The notes: generated by a model from the letters alone, not told the origin. 64,000 bases of DNA from Blastomyces gilchristii SLH14081 (GCF_000003855.2 NW_003101648.1:377024-441023), one strand, 5' to 3'; numbered from the stretch's first letter, positions 34,289-46,692 are shown. A program made the numbers and translations.

Positions 34289-34794
34289 TAGACTGACTGC
34301 TGAGATCATGAATTTCACATTTAATCTCATTTAATCTGATCTTATACATTTCTTGATGTGAATTTCACTGAGACTAGTCATTAAAAAAACATGTAAAGTG
34401 ACTATATATCAGATCTTAAAATGAAACCATGACTTGAAAAAAATAAGAAAGTGATTTCATTTGATCTCATTTAGTCTCATTCTTAGCATAAAGTTACTAT
34501 TTTTAGACATTTTAAGGTTTTTTTTAGAATATTTTTAATTTTTTAAAAAGTAACACTTTTTAATATTACTTAAATGAGATTTAAAGTCATTTAAAGCAAT
34601 AAAAATAATTTAAATTGAGAAGTGAAAATTATGATCTTATTTGAAAAATATGATAAGAGTAGACAGTAAGTCTCACTGAGACAGTATAAGACTACTATTT
34701 AATGTTAAAACTGTGTAATGAAATCAGTTGAATTGATAATAAGACTATTAAAAAATCTGGTTCTAGTCACAGACACAGTCACACAGTCAGTCTA
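34289..34794 (+). mobile_element. hAT-type MITE, copy 1 (506 bp)
   Basis: Starts TAGACTGACTGC and ends CAGTCAGTCTA as imperfect terminal inverted repeats. Flanks ATTGTATA (34281-34288) and ATCATATA (34795-34802) are an 8-bp target duplication differing by two transitions. It matches copies 2 and 3 over its whole length. No coding capacity. CpGs are lost even at its ends, so it appears to be the oldest or most mutated copy. Confidence 0.88.
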
Positions 34795-35165
34795 ATCATA
34801 TATAATTAAGAGCTGTTAATTTTATTAATTATATAAGAAATTGAAATAAAGATAAAAAATCTGTACAAAGTGAGATTTCTTATATATTTTTCTCTTTTTA
34901 AAACTTCATCTGTGAAAGTTTTTTATTAAATAATTTTATAAAATCAGAGTTAGTATTATAAGAGTACTTATTAAAAACCCTTTATATTTATAAAAATTTT
35001 AATGAGAAAAAATTCTTTATTACTATAAAGAGAAAAGAAATCTGTTATTTAATTCTTTATTTTAAGATTTTATTAATTTATCTTAAAAATTAATTTTAGT
35101 TTATTAAATTATCTTTAAAAATCTAACCTAGTTACTGAACTAGTGTGAAAAAAATCAGGTGTTTT
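34795..35165 (+). mobile_element. LINE copy F2, 5' UTR fragment
   Basis: From about 35065 the sequence matches the 5' UTR of the complete LINE (54991-55080), ending in AATCAGGTGTTTT where the next MITE inserted. Positions 34795-35064 are AT-rich and unassigned. Confidence 0.7.
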
Positions 35166-35671
35166 TAGACTGGCCGCTGAAATTATGAATTTCATATTTA
35201 ATCTCATTTAATCTGATCTCATGCATTTCTTAGCATGAATTTCACTGAGACTAGTCATTAAAAAATTATGCAAAGTAACTATATATCAGATCTTAAAATG
35301 AAATCATGACTTGAAAAAAATGAGAAACTGATCTCATTTGATCTCATTTAGTCTCATTCTTGACATAAAGTTACTATTTTTAGACATTTTAAGGTTTTTT
35401 TTAAACTATTTTTAATTTTTTAAAAAGTAACACTTTTTGATAATACTCAAATGAGATTTAAAGTTATTTAAAGCAATAAAAATAATTTAAATTGAGAAGT
35501 GAAAATTATAATCTCATTTGAAAAATGTGATAAGAGTAGACAGTAAGTCTCACTGAGACAGTATAGAACTACTATCTAATGTTAAAACTGTGTAATAAGA
35601 TCAGTTGAATTGATAATGAGACTATCAAAAAATCTGGTCCTCATCTCAGACACGGTCACACGGTCAGTCTA
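35166..35671 (+). mobile_element. hAT-type MITE, copy 2 (506 bp), in LINE 5' UTR
   Basis: Terminal inverted repeats TAGACTGGCCGC ... CGGTCAGTCTA. Perfect 8-bp target duplication GGTGTTTT at 35158-35165 and 35672-35679. The same LINE site without insertion, with a single GGTGTTTT, is at about 55078-55085. CpGs survive at both ends but not inside. Confidence 0.93.
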
Positions 35672-35700
35672 GGTGTTTTATATATAAAAGTCTTTTATTC

Positions 35701-36025
35701 TGTAGCGTGCGCCGCTACGTAGAGTTAGATATAAGGGTAAAAACACATCTGATTCTCTAAAAGATGAGAGATGAGTATACACCTCTATATATACAGTGAT
35801 TGTTTTATAGAGATTAACTCTCATAGAAGAAGTAATCACATATGAAGAGAAGAACAGAGAGTCTGTAGAGAAGAAGCAGAAGCTCTCATAGAAGAAGTGA
35901 TTACATATGAAGAAAAGAACAGAGAGAGAAGATAGAAGTAGAAGCTTCAGAAAACAGTAAGAGATAAAGTAAAAGCTAGAGTTGAATAGAGAATTGACTT
36001 ACATAGAGAATAGAAGTATATCACA
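35701..36025. repeat. Left LTR of element A (325 bp)
   Basis: Pairs with 45776-46100. Its outer start keeps CpGs in a small hairpin, GTAGCG ... CGCTAC (35702-35718), whereas the corresponding inner start of the other LTR reads TATAGCATACACTGCTATG. Its inner end GTATATCACA has lost the CpG kept in the right LTR (GCACGCCACA). Confidence 0.9.
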
Positions 36026-37889
36026 GTCTCTTTATCTGAAAGAATATATTCACAGAGAAGAAAAAATAACATTGAAAGAAAATAACAGATATCACAGATA
36101 CTAGGCTTAAAAAGATAAACAGTGTTCAGAAGTACTAATTTATTTACATACACTGTAGATATTGTAGAAAGAGAAGACTGAGTGATAGAATTACTTTATT
36201 CATATAAAAAGTGATCAGATGTAAGAATTGTTTATTCATATAAAAAGTAAAAGATATAAGAATGACTTGAAAAGAAATGATAAAGAAGAGATAAAAGCTC
36301 TTCAATCTAAAAACAGCTGTAAGAAAAGAAAGACATTGTAAAGAAATTGTAAGAAGCTTGAATAAGAGAGAATTCTTTGATGAGATAGATGAGAGTAGAA
36401 GTTTTATTATAACAGAAAGAAGATTCTGTGAATAATAGAGATCAGAAGACTGAAATTATGTAGATGAATAATTGTATTAATATATATATTATGATTACTT
36501 CTCCCTCATTCTTCTCTTATTTCTCACATCATTTTGCTATCATGTGTTAGATGAAAATTTTGACAAGAATATAGCAGAACTAGTGAAAATTGCAATATAT
36601 AAAAGATTAGACTACAGAAATAATAAGTCTTAAGAAGAAGTTAACAGTTATAAAGACAGATGCAGTGAGTATAATGAAAAAGACCTTAATCTTAGAGAAA
36701 TTATTTCAGTTATTAAGTTAGAAGAAGTGTGATGTCCTTCTTCATATAAGTGATAGAGAAGAGAAGACAGGTGAGATGACAGATAAGAAGACAGGTAAGA
36801 AGACTGATCAAGAGAAGACAGGCAAGAATGAGATAAAAGAAGATAATGAGAGTGAAGAGTTAGAATTCTGAATAGAGAGTGAGTCAGAAATCTTCAATTC
36901 TAGTAACTTTGAAGATGAGCTTTCAATACTATCATCTTATCTTTTCACATATAAAGCAGTCAAAAGCTAAGATAAGGAAAAGACAGTGATATCTTATTAT
37001 CAATTAGCTAGGCTGCATGATGCTGCTGTAGAAGAGTTAATAGATAAATTACATGATAAAAGCTTGAAGAGTTAGAAAGAATTTAAGACTGAGATATAAA
37101 AGCTTATAACATTATTTACTTATTTGAAAAAGTCATGACTGTTCACATACTAGTTTTCAGAAGAAGATGTTGAGATAAATAAGAAGAGAGAGATTCAGAA
37201 GACTGTAGTAGAAGCTGCAGATAATGAAGAGTTATAAGTACAATTAAAAGTGAAAGCTGAACAGATAGATACAGATACAGAAGAACTATCACTAATAGAA
37301 GAGAATAAGAAGTACTAAAGAACTAGTCAGAAGCAGCATGAAACTCTGAGTGACAATGTTTTAAGAAAGTCAGAGTGAAAGAAGAACATTGAGAGTGATT
37401 AGATATCTTAACTGTATGATATAATATATATAAGATATCTATATTATAATAACAAGACTGACTTGTACTTCTGCAAGAATAATAAGCTTACTTATCTGAG
37501 TATGTCAATTATGCAGAACCTGACTGTGAAGAGGCTTGCAGATGCCATCTCAATCATTGAAAGACTTACAAAATATAGTAAGAAGATACTATTTATCAAT
37601 CATGAATTTTTTATTTTACTCAGTCAGTGATTGATTAAGAAGTTAAGATAGTTATTCATTAAGTAAAAGTTACACTGATAAATGAATAATGATGAGCTAA
37701 TCACTTCACAGATTATCAATTCTAAGAATTTCATTAATTAAGATATTGTTATTCTGCAGATCTGTGAAAAAATAGCTTCTATATCATATTAGTCTTATAT
37801 GAAGAGTTAAAAGTAATTTAAGAAATATATGATTATCTCTGCAGATAACAAATGAACACAGTAAGAATATAACACTTATACTAACTATC
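36026..37889. other. Element A internal region, left part
   Basis: AT-rich and CpG-poor, with plus-strand peptide remnants (for example YYQLARLHDAAVEELIDKL near 36990, and RLADAISIIERLTKYSKK near 37520). These suggest decayed gag-like coding, but no named domain can be supported. Confidence 0.4.
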
Positions 37890-40434
37890 TGTAAGAGGCC
37901 TACGCTGAATAGATCGGTATAATATTTATAGATCTTATATAACAAAGTGAAAAATGTTAGAGAAGAAAAGAAAGAGAAAGTGTGAAAATCAGTAATTGAA
38001 GTGAATATTTATACGCGTATGCAGTGATGTACACAGTGGAACTTCAGAGTGAAAGAATAGAGGTTTTCATACACAGTGAAGCTTCAGAGTGAAAGAATAG
38101 AAGTTCTGTAGATTTTCAGCTGAGAATCAGCAACTGAGAATCAGAGTAGTAGAAATCTGTGAAGTGTAACAGAATAGTCTATATAATTGATCAGACACAG
38201 TCTGTTATATTAGTCTCTTCTCTCTTTCTTAATTATACATAGCTCTCATCAGTCAAGAGCTGCAGTCTCAGATAATATGAAACTCAGAGTTCAGATCAGA
38301 CAATCATAGTTAACTCATTTCATAAGATATTATCAGCTATAACTGCAGGGTCTCTTATCAAGAATATTTTCAATCTCTTATTCAAGTTTGTTATCTTCTT
38401 CTATAATCCCTGGCAGCTGTCAGTCAGAAGTCAGTTGAGAAGAGAACAGATCAGTGACAGTGTAACAGAACAAGCTTGTATAAAAGATATTATGAATCTC
38501 TGATAATATATTAAGACAGTAGTTATAACTGTCTAAAACTTCTATCACTTTATACTTTACATGATAATAATTCAGTGTGTGAGATAAGCATATAATTCAT
38601 ATATTCTTAAGATTCAATTATATCAGATCTTCTATCTTATATTACTCAGCAGAGTCTCAGTGAATATTAATTCAATCTTCTTAATTCTGTTTAATACTTA
38701 TCATGAAGGCTTCTGCTCAATCATAAGTATCTCAGAGTTTTATTACTATATTATTGATGATCTGAATCAGACTGTGAGAGTTCAGTGTGAAATGTATAAT
38801 CTCTAGAAGATTCAGTACTTTCATGTAATATCTATGTATGAGAAAGAACAGGCTTATATCTGTTGAAATAACATCTCAGTCATTGATAGCAACTTCAGTG
38901 TATAGAAGAAGATTATATCAATTATCTTATAAGTAATTACAGAACTTATAAAGATAATTCTTTACAGTCTGAATTATTCATTCTAATGTATCATCAATCT
39001 CAGAGTGATAGATAGTTAATAAATGACATATAATCTTGAGAACTTGACAGATTCTTATTCAGAGAGTGCTTATAAATTAACAGTCTTAATCTGATACTAT
39101 AGATCTCAGTAATTCATATATTTAATAGAATAGACTTCTTAGAAAAGCTTCAGTGATTTATTCAGTATTCATCTTATCACAGAGTTTCAATATTACACTC
39201 TTACTCAATTAGTTTATAATAATCAGAATATTTCTATAATTCTTACTCTTAGAGAGATTAATAGTGAAGTTAATTATCACATCTTATCAGATTCTATCAG
39301 AGATATTAAGTGATTTTAGCAGGTCTTTTTTACAGTTCTTTCATAAGATAATAAAGAAATAATAGTTACAGTTTCAGATAAAATATCTGATGCTGTTTAA
39401 TATCTCAGGTTAGTAGAACTCTTAAGAGATTATTTAATATAGTTATTTATAACCTGAATAATTAGTTATACAAGAGTTATGCATCTCTTGCATTATCTGA
39501 GTGTGTAAGAATTCAAAGTGAGAGATTCAGCATTGTTTATGAAATTGTAGAGTATTATTATTATCAATTGAATATTCTGAGATATCAGTTCTTATACATA
39601 GTTCTGAGGAAAATCAGAGTGCTTCTTATTATACTGCTTCAGTGAGTACTTGAAGAAGTTCATTAATTTGAGCTGCTGTATATCATAGTTCATCTAATAT
39701 AGGTTTAGAAGAAGTTGAGATATCAGTGACAGTTCTAATTGAAGAAGTATATATAGTGTCATGAGCTGTTCTATCTTGATTAACTAGTATCTTTGAATTC
39801 AAGAGTCAGTGCTTTTGATTCATTCAGTGAGTATCTGTTATATTGAATAATATATCTTACTCTCATTATAAGAGAACATCTGTCATTGAGTTCTAACTGT
39901 TAGAATAATAGTATATTGTAAAATGAAAGCAGCTTAAGAACTCAGATCATCATATCTATTATTCAGTAAGTTTACAGATAGTTGTGAAGTACTTAAGATT
40001 CTTATAATATGTGATTATCTTAAATTTGAAGACACTTTAGAGTTCAGAGTCTTATTCCTCTAGATAGTATATAATTGTAAGTAGTTTCTTATCATAGATC
40101 TCATAGTTGTATTCAGCAGAACTCAGTTTCTTAGATATGAAGATATATAATTATAAGATATCTTTATTATTATGTTATAATATAGCTTCTTCTATGATAT
40201 AGCTAGAGAAATCAGCTTTAATAACTATCTTATAATCAGAATCAAATATTATTAACAGAGAGATATTAATAAATATCTTCTTCATCTATATAAATGCAGC
40301 TTTAGTGTCTACTGATTATTGAAATATTGAGTCTTTCTTAGTAAGTTCTATAAGTGATCTTATAATATCTGAGAAGTTTTATATAAATCACTGATAGAAG
40401 TTAGTAAATTCAATGAAGCTTCATACATCTTTCA
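37890..40434 (-). mobile_element. Gypsy family B, truncated copy (3' LTR plus part of pol)
   Basis: The LTR at 37890-38209 matches family B LTRs and carries an extra 40-bp tandem duplication (units near 38031 and 38071). The rest matches 46976-49180 colinearly: minus-strand pol from RNase H/integrase back to the RT connection (VKDIQSF-like segment). The copy stops at the SINE at 40435; the 5' half and 5' LTR are missing. Confidence 0.82.
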
Positions 40435-40552
40435 CAACACCTGTATTTCCTCCTGTATAATCAACACTTGGCCTGTATTTAACATCATGCAAGGACTCAT
40501 CATAAGCTCCGCTTGCATATGAGTATAATGAAAGAATAATAATAATAATAAT
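40435..40552 (+). mobile_element. SINE, 5'-truncated copy 3
   Basis: Matches the 3' 118 bp of the SINE in plus orientation (CAACACCTGTATTTCCTCCT onward) and ends in the TAA tail. The tRNA head is missing. 5' truncation is typical of target-primed reverse transcription. It keeps a CpG in CTCCGCTTG. Confidence 0.88.
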
Positions 40553-41189
40553 GAAGAGCTTAGAGTAAAAATTGACTTTGCATTTCTGAAATGATAAACA
40601 AGGTCATATTCTCTGCATTGTTCATGTGATTTAACTTGTAATGTAAACACTGATAAAGAATCTTAACATTGAGATGAAGAATAATGAGATGACTGATTCT
40701 TGAGATGAGAATGAAATGAAAGTAATTACTCAAGTAACTTTTACATTCACTTTACAAAAGATAATGTTTTTTAATAATACTTTTTAATATTGCTTTTTAA
40801 TAACACTTTTTAATAACACTACTGTTAATTTTGAATAGATTGACTAATAATTTAAATATCACAGATTTAAAACATTGCTAATATAATTTGTATCTTCTCT
40901 AAACAATAATAATGATTTCATGATATTTAATAAATAAACAAATCAGTCACATCACTGAATATGATACAGAATGTTAGAATATGATGAAGTTCAATATATA
41001 AGATAACTGTTCAGACTCTTCAATTGCATCAGATGATTGATCATTGAGTGTAACACTCTGATTAAGAAAAGATTCAGATATTAAAACTTTCTGATATGAA
41101 GTGAACTCAGTTGAAATATATGATTGATTTACTGTTTCAGTTTTATAAGATAACAAAGACAGTCTCAATCACTTATATATCAATACTGC
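40553..41189. other. AT-rich stretch leading into hAT remnant
   Basis: Includes the repeat paralogous to 33746-33885 (at about 40850-40982) and perhaps the 5' part of the hAT gene. The left terminal repeat of the hAT element could not be located with confidence (a weak TAGATTGACT at about 40843 lacks a matching duplication). Confidence 0.35.
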
Positions 41190-42324
41190 AGTCAGTCTGA
41201 TGAGTGTATAACAGTTTATTTACTCATCTTAAGAAGCAGTTGAATCACTTAAAAAGAAATTCAGTCTGAGATAATGCTATAGCACAGGCTATTATTACTG
41301 TAAGAAATAAACTAGTATATTACTACAGCAAAACTGAACAATCTTTTACAGAGTATTATGCTGTAGCAGCTCTACTAGATTTCTTCTATCAAGTTAATAT
41401 CTACACTTCTCAAGATTGAACAGAGAAGAAATGAGACTTATATATTAAATTAGTCTGAGACTACTATAATGTCAACTATCAGAGATTTGAATAAGCAGAT
41501 ATTCAAGATATAAAGACAGTGAAATACAATTCTCTAGTAAGTAATGATCTTTAGTAATACTTTATATTATATAGAACTATAATACTAACTTTGAAACAGA
41601 ACTTACATACATTGATTATAACTGAAAATCAGGCAAAACTACATACTTGTAAAACTGAATTTAATCACTATTTTCAAGATAATCTGACAAATTTACACAT
41701 CAAATCAATTCTAGAGTTATGAAAAATTATTAAGAGTATATATTCAACTGTTGTATTAATAATATATGATATTCTGACAATTTCATTGACAGAGATAAGA
41801 ATGAAGTAAAAGTTCAACTCAAGTTGAGATATTTATCACTATCACTGAGAACAATTATAAGAAGAAATAATTAAGAAACTTATAATTATAAAACATAGAA
41901 TTATCAGATAGTTTAATATCTCTGATCACAGTATATCAGAGAAGTGTAGTTTTCATAAGAAAGTGAAGAATAAACTTATACAAGAATATATTTAGTTGTT
42001 TCATGAGTGTTATTAATAATTATTATCAAATTCTGATTATATAAGCAATCACTGAATGAACTGAATAAGACTGATTTTAATCTTCAGTCTCAGTCTCATT
42101 CTGATTTTGAAAGAATAATTATCTTTCACAGTTTATTCTGAGAAATTACTCTCATTTCACTGTTCTTGAATTAAATCTAGTCATTTTTCACATCATTTCT
42201 CTCAGAAATGATTCATTTTCAGATTTTTTTGAGACTTGGTCCTGATGAGACTCACGCCAAGAAATGTATGAAACCAGATCAAATAAGACCAAATGTGAAA
42301 TTTATGGTCCCGGCGGCCAGTCTA
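41190..42324 (+). mobile_element. hAT DNA transposon remnant with transposase C-terminal half
   Basis: One plus frame with stops reads YYSKTEQSFTEYYAVAALLD near 41315-41380, the hAT region before the conserved Trp block. Later, at about 41745-41910, a segment resembles the hAT dimerisation domain (YDILTI ... FNS, then a helical Glu/Lys segment). The right end, 42248-42324, is nearly the same as the MITE terminus (GGCGGCCAGTCTA at the edge; shared CACGCCAAGAAATGTATG). The element is therefore a candidate autonomous parent of the MITEs. Transitions and stops make it dead. The 8 bp after the end is ACTGCAAT; no left match was found. Confidence 0.7.
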
Positions 42325-42450
42325 ACTGCAATCACATATATATCAGTATTAAAGATGTTCAGATAATTATCTGAGAGAATATTCATAGATAAAATAAGTC
42401 TCTCAGTATCTGTCTCACTGATTATTTTTCTGACTTACTGTTAAAATCTA

Positions 42451-42823
42451 TTATTATTATTATTATTCTTCTTCCATTATACTCATATGCAAGCGGAGCT
42501 TATGATGAGTCCTTGCGTGATGTTAAATACAGGTTAAGTGTTGATTATATAGAAGGAAATACAGGTGTTGAGACCATGCCAAGATAACAAGAACATAGGA
42601 AAATACAAAGAAGTGACAATTAGATACATGTGATAATAACTTCTCAGCCCAGGAACATAGAGCAATTCATTGAAGCGATTTGTACACCCCTGTATTTATT
42701 AGGAACCTGAGGTGCTTGAGTTCCGGATTTAATGTATCCCCTGCGGGTTTCGAACCCACGCGCCTTGATTTCCCACGCCAAGGTGTTACCGGGTGGCCGC
42801 ATTAACCATTCGGCCACCGGGGC
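42451..42823 (-). mobile_element. tRNA-derived SINE, full-length copy 2 (373 bp)
   Basis: Same length and orientation as copy 1, and less mutated. Read on the minus strand from 42823: GCCCCGG start, A box TGGCCGAATGG (42816-42806), B box GGTTCGAAACC (42756-42746), and a TAA tail at 42451. Target duplication ACTGTTAAAATCT is at 42438-42450 and 42824-42836. The tRNA acceptor stem does not pair fully, and the A-to-B spacing includes extra bases, so it is a SINE head and not a working tRNA gene. Confidence 0.92.
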
Positions 42824-42837
42824 ACTGTTAAAATCTA

Positions 42838-44611
42838 GACTGAGATCTAGATTCAGCAGCTTATCATCATCTTTCTTAGTACTCTTCAGTTCAACTTAAT
42901 TCATCAGATAATCACTGTTCTTCTCTTTTTTTAAGGCAGTAGTTAGTGTAATAAGAGTCTTTACAGATGTAGCACTTTGCTGCAGATATCAGCAGTCTTT
43001 CTTCTTCTGTTATACACTGAATCAGTAACTTACTTATTATAAGAGCACTTGAGAGAATCACTGCTGTCTTTGTGACAGACACAGACAGCTTTGTAGTCTC
43101 TGTCTACTTAGACAGAGAGATGTAATACAGACAGCAGTTGTTATTCTGTTTAAAACATCTGAAACTATGCATGTAGTCAGTGAATTGAGTCTTTCAATCA
43201 GTTCAGATGTATCAGGCAGCTGACTTATTATCTCTAATTCATTATCAGAAGTTATTCAATCATTCAGTGAAAATAAGCAGTGTGATTAAGAAAAGATTGA
43301 ACTTTAAATCTTCTCACAGAAGCTTCTTTATCATAATGAGATCAGAGATTGCAGTGACTCATAGTAAGTTAATCTTTTATAAGATATATAACATCAGACA
43401 TTGCAGTGACTCACAGTAAGTTAATCTTTCATAACATGTATAATATCAGAAGTAGTTCATCTGACTTCTCAAAGAAAAAACACAGAAAATGAGCTTTCAT
43501 TCAAGCTTTCTCTTTCAATAGCTGGAACTTGTGTTTTAACTCATCAACAGTGATAGAGAGAGAGACACTTATATTTTTTCTCATTTCAGTAGACAGACTG
43601 TTATGTCATTCTAATGCCTGACTCTTCAGACATAGAGAGAATATGCAAAGAACCGCATTGTCTCTCTTCTGTGTGGCAATGAATTTCAAGTGACTGATAA
43701 ATATTATTACATCTGTTTTCACTGAGTTGAATAGCATGACATTGTCAGCTTATAATCTCACTGATCTATCATCACTTCGTGCAGATGAACAGGGTTCACT
43801 ATCAAGCAGAAGATCAAGATTGTCATAAGTAAGTATCTAACTTCTATGTATTCAGCTTCTCTCTGAGTTATAAGTAAAATATGCAGTGTCAGCTTCTCTG
43901 AGAAGATTAATTCTATCTCTTATTAGATTATGACAGTGCATTCTATCTTCAGTATCATGCAATTCTCATGAAATTGCTGACATTCATCAAATTCTAGAAG
44001 ATGATTTGAAGCCTTTCTTAAAGAAGATATCTAATTGCTGTACAGACTCAGTGAGAAGATTATCAGGTCTAATATCTGTTCTGTCAATCTAAGCTGAACA
44101 GTTCATCTACTAATGATGATTCAGCTCCTGCCTTTGAGTGATGAGCATGACTTTCTCAGTCTAAAAGCTAGTTCATACTTCTATCAATCTGCTTCTTTCA
44201 TCTGTCAATCATTTGAGATTCTCTTGAAGTTTGTTAACACATTTATTAACAAGAGCAGTATACTTGTTCAACTGCTTCTTTCACTGATTAAGCTGATATT
44301 TATATTCATTGAGCTTACTCTCTTATTGAGTCAGTTGAGCTTCTAGCTGTTCTAACTTCTCAATTATATCTAGTATTACTGCTTTATCAGAAGAAGTGTG
44401 ATTCTGACAGTTAAATTCATAAAAGCTTGAGGCTATTGAATCTCTCTTCTTAGTATTCTTCATAACATCTGTATAGAAGGCCTGTAATCAGAGATCAATG
44501 ACATTCTTTCATTTCACTACTGAAGCAGAGTTAAGAACTGCTTTTATATTATTATAACATCTAACTAATACACTCATAAGAATATCTTTCACTTTGATAT
44601 AATTATACAGT
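42838..44611. other. Element A internal region, right part
   Basis: AT-rich. The minus strand at about 44460-44110 gives a heptad-like charged peptide with stops (EKLEQLEAQLTQ, then QKQLNKYTALVNKCVNKLQ-type), suggesting a decayed coiled-coil gag. No catalytic domain is seen. Confidence 0.4.
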
Positions 44612-45117
44612 TAGACTGACCGTGTGATCATGTCTGGGACCAGGACCAGATTTTTTGATAGTCTCATTACCAATTCGACTGATCTCATTACACAGTTTTA
44701 ACATTAGATAGTAGTTTCATACTGTCTCAGTGAGACTTACTGTCTACTCTTGTCACATTTTTCAAATGAGATCATGATTTTCACTTCTCAATTTAAATTA
44801 TTTTTATTGCTTTAAATGACTTTAAATCTCATTTGAGCATTACCAAAAAGCATTACTTTTTACAAAATTAAAAATAGTCTAAAAAAAACCTTAAAATATC
44901 TAAAAATAGTAACTTTATGCCAAGAATGGGATTAAATGGGATCAAATGGAACCACTTTCTCATTTTTTTCAAGTCATGATTCCATTTTAAGATCTGATAT
45001 ATAGTCACTTTGCATGTTTTTTTAATGACTAGTCCTAGCGGGATTCACGCCAAGAAATGTATGGGACTAGATCAAATGAGATCAAACGTGAAATTCATGA
45101 TTCTGGCGGCCAGTCTA
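44612..45117 (-). mobile_element. hAT-type MITE, copy 3 (506 bp)
   Basis: Plus-strand ends TAGACTGACCG ... GGCGGCCAGTCTA. Perfect 8-bp duplication TATACAGT at 44604-44611 and 45118-45125. It is in inverse orientation to copies 1 and 2, and is the least mutated, with CpGs and GG/CC pairs in its outer part (GGCGGCC, GCGGGATTCACGCC, AAACGTG). Confidence 0.93.
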
Positions 45118-45775
45118 TATACAGTATCAGTTGACTCTTGACACTCTTATACTATCTATCTGTATTTCATCAGACTTTCATAATTATAATAGCATGCTTT
45201 TCAGTCATTGCTTATAAGTAAGTTCATTCTGAGTTTAGTTCATCAAGTGAATTCTCAAGTGAGTCATTCAATTTCACTGACAGGCTTATTCAGTTCAGTA
45301 GAAAGAAGTAACTGATAGAAGCTACTCTGAGTAATTCATTTATTCTGCTTCATTGTTATAACAGAACGGATAAACTCATATAAGAATGTGAATAAGATAA
45401 GTTTATCACAACTGTAGTTATAATCTAGACTGATCACTAGTGCTATGACATTCTGAAGCAGAAGATGCTTAAATGACTATCAACTAGATCTATAACTAGC
45501 TGTAGTGTTGAATGAAGTAGATTTAAACAACTGCAGATTAGATCAATCACTAGCTGCAGTACTGAAGAAGATAGAACAGTTAAATGATTACAAGCTAGAT
45601 TAATCACTAGCTGCAGTGTTGAAAGAAAGTAGAATAACTAATCAGACTGATTACTAGCTAGTCAATTCTTGATATCTGCAGCTCAGTTCAATCATCAGTG
45701 CTATATATATCAAGAGTGAAGCAGAAGCTAAAGAGGCTAGAAGAACTTAATTCTTAATAAGACATGTTATCAAAT
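45118..45775. other. Element A internal region next to right LTR
   Basis: AT-rich with a tandem-like repeat (ACTAGCTGCAGT units about 45480-45640). No domain is recognised. If element A is coded on the minus strand, the primer-binding site would lie at the right edge (about 45760-45775); none is identified. Confidence 0.35.
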
Positions 45776-46100
45776 TATAGCATACACTGCTATGTAGAGT
45801 CAGATATAAGAATAAAAACATATCTGATTCTCTAAAAGATGAGAGATGAGTGTACACCTCTATATATACAGTGATTGTTTTATAGAAATTAACTCTCATA
45901 GAAGAAGCGATTGCATATAAAGAGAAGAACAGAGAGTCTGTAGAGAAGAAGTAGAAGCTCTCATAGAAGAAGCAATCACATATGAAGAGAAGAACAGAGA
46001 GAGAAGGTAGAAGTAAAAGCTTTAGAAAACAGAAAGAGATGAAGCAGAAGCTAGAGTTGAATAGAGAATTAACTTAAATAGAGAGCGGAAGCACGCCACA
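45776..46100. repeat. Right LTR of element A (325 bp)
   Basis: Pairs with 35701-36025. Its inner start has no CpG, whereas its outer end AGAGCGGAAGCACGCCACA keeps them. Confidence 0.9.
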
Positions 46101-46692
46101 CATTCTTTCTTTGAAATAGTCTGATCAACTTTTCATTGAGTAAGTAAAATGAGTTTAAAAATACACTTAGTTGATGTAGAAAAAGTTGCTTTCTCAGATA
46201 CTATTTCTAAGATCAAAATTCTGAAGAGAAGAAAGAAGAAATAGAGAAATAACAAGTTCTTAAAATACAAGAACTTGAAAAAGTTAGTAAAATCCTTGAA
46301 AAACAGTGTCTGATTGAGATGAATGAAGAAGTTCTGTTAATTCTTCATACTCAGGCTAAACAACTACAGGAGATGATTAAGTTCAAACTTGAAATTTCAA
46401 ATACAGTTAAAAAAACAATGAAAATTTCTAGTATAATTACTGACTCTTCTTCTTCTTTTTCTTCTTTAAATCAGAAAAAAACATATACTCAAACAGCAGT
46501 ATCTGCTGTTTCTAAATCTACTGTTTCAAAACCTGCTTGAAATTCTGAAAATACTTAGAAGAAAAATGCTCATACTTCTCTTCATAAGAAAGAAGAGAAG
46601 AAAATGTAAAAAGAGAAAAACTTTTAAATCTTCAGAAATAGAAGACTTATTCTCAAAGTCTTAAATAGAGAGATTCTGCAGAAGAATAAGCT
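46101..46692 (+). mobile_element. LINE copy F2, ORF1 first part
   Basis: Resumes the LINE after element A and matches 55090-55800. The ORF1 start region (ATGAGTTTAAAAATACACTT near 46149) and a Ser-rich segment follow. One open piece is 46319-46540. It ends in AAGCT at 46688-46692, the duplicated target of gypsy B. It has one copy of the GTCTGATCAACTTTTCA motif found three times in copy F1. Confidence 0.85.

Larger units (their letters stand above)
35701..46100. mobile_element. LTR retrotransposon A (10.4 kb), itself carrying nested insertions
   Basis: Two 325-bp LTRs, 35701-36025 and 45776-46100, in the same orientation. On the plus strand the outer ends read TGTAGCG and GCCACA. The flanks TATTC (35696-35700) and CATTC (46101-46105) are a 5-bp target duplication with one transition; both flanks are the same LINE, rejoining its 5' UTR. 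Inside are a family B gypsy fragment (37890-40434), a truncated SINE, a hAT remnant, a full SINE and a MITE. The element's own coding region is barely readable. Coiled-coil gag-like remnants read on the minus strand at about 44460-44110; other fragments read on the plus strand at 36900-37700. Coding direction is unresolved. Confidence 0.82.

Noticed and set aside
44113..44346. 77-codon plus-strand Leu/Ser-rich frame as a membrane protein
   Set aside because: It is the antisense of a coiled-coil gag-like remnant; the hydrophobic look comes from reading the Lys/Glu-rich strand in reverse.
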